Assembly: GCA_900769965.1 (NCBI GenBank)
Contig: CAAGIQ010000146.1
Coordinates: 1-7,296 of the forward strand
Source: Bacilli bacterium
Lineage (GTDB): Bacteria > Bacillota_I > Bacilli_A > RFN20 > CAG-288
Direction: 5' to 3'
Length of the DNA stretch: 7,296 nucleotides
Below the pieces are notes generated by a model. The model was not told where the DNA came from and did no database searches. It saw only the letters and a program-made list of their open reading frames with translations. Position 1 is the first letter of the stretch; the number at the start of each line of letters is the position of its first letter. Below, piece by piece: positions 5,367 through 7,296 of this stretch. A program made the position numbers and the translations under genes.

Positions 5367-6255
5367 AATCGATAATCTTACTAAAACATATGGATCTTTA
5401 AAGGCGGTTGATAACCTTTCTTTCGAGATTAGAAAAGGGGAATTATTCGCGTTTTTAGGTGTTAATGGTGCTGGTAAATCTACTACTATTAACATCATCT
5501 GTGGCCAACTAAAAAAGGATGAAGGCACTGTTATTATCGATGAACTAAATCTCGATGATAACTTAGCTAAGATCAAAAAGAAGATTGGAGTAGTCTTCCA
5601 AGCTTCTATTCTTGATCCGCAGCTTACTGTTAAAGATAATCTTGAAATTAAAGCTTCTCTTTATGGATTAAGTAGAAAAGAGATTAAATCTAGAGTTAAC
5701 GAATTAGCGGAAATACTTGATTTTAACAGCTATTTAAATAGACCTTTAGCTAAGCTTTCCGGTGGGCAAAAGCGCAGAATCGATATCGCTCGTGCTTTAC
5801 TTAATAAACCTGATATTCTTATTCTCGATGAACCGACTACAGGCTTAGATCCTCAAACTCGAAAGATGATTTGGGCTGTTATTACTAAGCTTAGAAAAGA
5901 GAATAATATGACCGTTCTTCTTACCACCCATTATATGGAAGAGGCAAGTGAAGCGGATTATGTAGTTATTATCGATCAAGGTAAGATGGTTGCTCACGGT
6001 ACTCCTCTTGATTTAAAGAACGAATACGTTGGTGATTACATGCTTATTTATAACGTTAAAGAAGAGGATATTAAAAAGCTTGGTTTACCTTATATCAATA
6101 TACCTAACGGATATAAGATTGAAGTTAACGATACTTTAGAAGCGACTAATTTAATAGTTAATAATAGGGAATTGTTTGTCGATTACGAGCTTATCAAAGG
6201 TAAGATGGATGACGTCTTCTTAAAAGTTACTGGTAAGAACTTGGAGGTTAAATAA
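5350..6255 (+). CDS. ABC-2 type exporter ATP-binding subunit
   Basis: A 301-residue cytoplasmic ATPase that powers the membrane subunit encoded next to it. Visible motifs: Walker A GVNGAGKST (37-45), Q-loop VVFQ followed by the D-loop-side DPQLTVKDNL, signature LSGGQKRR (136-143), Walker B ILILDEP with catalytic Glu 161, D-loop GLD, and switch His 194 in LTTHYMEEA. The catalytic set is complete. Residues beyond about 220 form the C-terminal extension common in DrrA/NatA-like exporter ATPases. ATG 5350 has GAGGG (5337-5341) 8 nt upstream, inside the regulator gene. The single ATPase domain with one permease implies a complex of two copies of each. A multidrug, antibiotic or lipid-linked substrate is possible; the sequence does not decide. 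Confidence 0.95.
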   Translation: MNTIIKIDNLTKTYGSLKAVDNLSFEIRKGELFAFLGVNGAGKSTTINIICGQLKKDEGTVIIDELNLDDNLAKIKKKIGVVFQASILDPQLTVKDNLEIKASLYGLSRKEIKSRVNELAEILDFNSYLNRPLAKLSGGQKRRIDIARALLNKPDILILDEPTTGLDPQTRKMIWAVITKLRKENNMTVLLTTHYMEEASEADYVVIIDQGKMVAHGTPLDLKNEYVGDYMLIYNVKEEDIKKLGLPYINIPNGYKIEVNDTLEATNLIVNNRELFVDYELIKGKMDDVFLKVTGKNLEVK

Positions 6256-6256
6256 T

Positions 6257-7156
6257 ATGACTAGTTTAGGTTATTTAATTAAACGTAATATCAAGTTGTT
6301 TTTTAAAGATAAAGGAATGTTTTTCGCCTCTTTGATAACACCTGTGATTCTATTAATTCTTTACGCAACATTCTTAGCGAAGATCTATAAAGATTCTTTC
6401 TTAAATGCTCTTCCTGAAACTATAGTTATCGCTGAATCTATAATCGATGGAACAGTTGGTGCTCAACTCATGTCTTCTATTTTAGCGGTTAGTGCGGTGA
6501 CTGTATGTTTCTGCTCGAACATGGTTATGGTTAACGATAAAGCTATAAATTCTATTAGAGATTTTACTATTAGCCCTGTTAAACCATATAAACTTGCTAT
6601 CGGTTATTATATAGCTACTTTAATATCGACTTTGATCATAGTCTATATAGCTTTGTTTGCTTGTATGATCTATTTAGCTATAGTTGGCTTCTATATGACT
6701 TTTGCTGATGTCTTGTTAGTTATGTTAGATATCTTCTTAGTTACGATGTTCGGCTTAGCTCTTTCAAGCGTAATTAATTTCTTCCTTTCTTCTCAAGGTC
6801 AGATCTCTGCAGTTGGTACAATTGTTAGCTCAGGATATGGATTTATCTGCGGTGCTTATATGCCGATTTCTAACTTCTCAAAAGGTTTACAAAACGTCAT
6901 TTCTTTCCTTCCAGGAACCTATGGTACTTCTTTAATTAGAAACCACTGCATGCGTGGAGTTTTCGAAGAGATGACTAATGTTGGTTTCCCTCAAGAAGTA
7001 ATTGAAGGTATTAAAGATTCTGTTGACTGCAACTTATATTTCTTTGATAACAAAGTATCAATAGGTATGATGTATGTAGTTTTAATCTCTGCTATAGCAG
7101 TATTTATCTCTGCTTACATCTTACTTAATGTTATTAAGTCGAGGAAAGTAAGATAA
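6257..7156 (+). CDS. ABC-2 type exporter permease
   Basis: A 299-residue integral membrane subunit with an ABC-2 layout of about six membrane helices: about 21-41, 68-92, 112-143 (long, may include a re-entrant part), 150-176, 183-204 and 270-292. The start is basic (KRNIKLFFKDKG), as for the cytoplasmic coupling helix of this family. The segment RDFTISPVKPYKLAIGYY (101-118) is the family's typical cytoplasmic SPxxxxxLxxG stretch. A 65-residue loop between helices 5 and 6 should face outside and carries Cys 231 and Cys 258. ATG 6257 follows the ATPase stop by 1 nt and has GGAGG (6243-6247) 9 nt upstream, so the two subunits are made together. Substrate unknown; with the TetR-family regulator, drug or toxic-metabolite export is the most likely job. 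Confidence 0.93.
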   Translation: MTSLGYLIKRNIKLFFKDKGMFFASLITPVILLILYATFLAKIYKDSFLNALPETIVIAESIIDGTVGAQLMSSILAVSAVTVCFCSNMVMVNDKAINSIRDFTISPVKPYKLAIGYYIATLISTLIIVYIALFACMIYLAIVGFYMTFADVLLVMLDIFLVTMFGLALSSVINFFLSSQGQISAVGTIVSSGYGFICGAYMPISNFSKGLQNVISFLPGTYGTSLIRNHCMRGVFEEMTNVGFPQEVIEGIKDSVDCNLYFFDNKVSIGMMYVVLISAIAVFISAYILLNVIKSRKVR

Positions 7157-7160
7157 AGTA

Positions 7161-7238
7161 ATGAACGAAGTAATTCTTAACTTAATTAAAAAAGATAGAA
7201 GTGCTTGTGATTTCGCTTCTTTAATGAAGTATCAATAA
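7161..7238 (+). CDS. Doubtful 25-codon ORF after the exporter operon
   Basis: ATG 7161 begins 4 nt after the permease stop and runs 25 codons (MNEVILNLIKKDRSACDFAS then LMKYQ) to TAA. The nearest purine-rich stretch, GAGGAAAG (7141-7148), is too far away for a good ribosome site. The short peptide starts like a helix with charged residues but has no recognised motif. A second frame runs 7211-7294 with plausible codons and ends NGKM, so the region may be the remnant of a frameshifted or decayed gene, or simply non-coding. No credible terminator follows the permease except a weak 7-bp hairpin within this ORF (7197-7220). Confidence 0.2.
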   Translation: MNEVILNLIKKDRSACDFASLMKYQ

Positions 7239-7281
7239 AGAGTCTAGATAGCTACTATAAGAAGTCACTTTGTATTTTCAA

Positions 7282-7290
7282 TGGTAAAAT
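7282..7290 (+). promoter_or_regulatory. Possible extended -10 promoter at the window end
   Basis: TGGTAAAAT is an extended -10 element (TG, one base, then TAAAAT at 7285-7290, five of six consensus bases). No good -35 is seen at the expected distance (7262-7267, AAGTCA). It could begin the next transcription unit just beyond the window. AT-rich DNA gives such matches by chance. Confidence 0.3.
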
Positions 7291-7296
7291 GTAGGT

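Noticed and set aside
7197..7220. Hairpin AGAAGTG/CGCTTCT as terminator of the exporter operon
   Set aside because: Only seven pairs with one G-T, a 10-nt loop and just a short run of T after it; too weak to call.

Overview
The window looks like chromosomal DNA from a low-GC member of the Bacillota/Mycoplasmatota side of the tree. The codons are AT-rich, every complete gene ends in TAA, Shine-Dalgarno sequences are strong, terminators are of the hairpin plus T-run type, and there are HrcA-type CIRCE operators. Trp is encoded by TGG and no gene needs TGA as a sense codon, so the standard bacterial code applies rather than the mycoplasma code. That fits Acholeplasma-like, RF39-like or Erysipelotrichia-like lineages, but the exact placement is inference. 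Bases 1-20 are Illumina adapter sequence and not genome, so the left end is an assembly edge.

Layout: (1) 21-597 holds the 3' end of a gene for a protein with a C-terminal membrane anchor, followed 2 nt later by a small N-terminally anchored protein. Neither is recognised with confidence; a pilus or secretion-type pair is a weak possibility. (2) 606-1936 is tyrS (tyrosyl-tRNA synthetase) with a candidate promoter of its own and a clean terminator. Its HIGH-type motif is unusual (QLGN). (3) 1989-4677 is clpB, the disaggregase of the heat-shock response. Its promoter has perfect -35 and -10 hexamers covered by two CIRCE operators, and the gene ends in a long-stem terminator. (4) 4699-7156 is a drug-efflux-type operon: a TetR-family regulator, an ABC ATPase and an ABC-2 permease. 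The genes are packed together (17-bp overlap, then a 1-nt gap), and three contiguous 14-bp palindromes sit between the promoter and the first gene. (5) 7157-7296 holds a doubtful 25-codon ORF and a possible extended -10 promoter at the very end.

The first half is housekeeping and stress functions (translation, protein rescue under HrcA control). The second half is a self-contained exporter: the regulator most likely represses its own operon through the triple operator, and a ligand would release it so that the ATPase and permease are made together. I see no mobile element, CRISPR array, tRNA or rRNA. The points most worth a second look are the triple tandem operator, the tyrS active-site substitutions, the Asn in place of the conserved Tyr in the ClpB M-domain, and the tandem CIRCE promoter.
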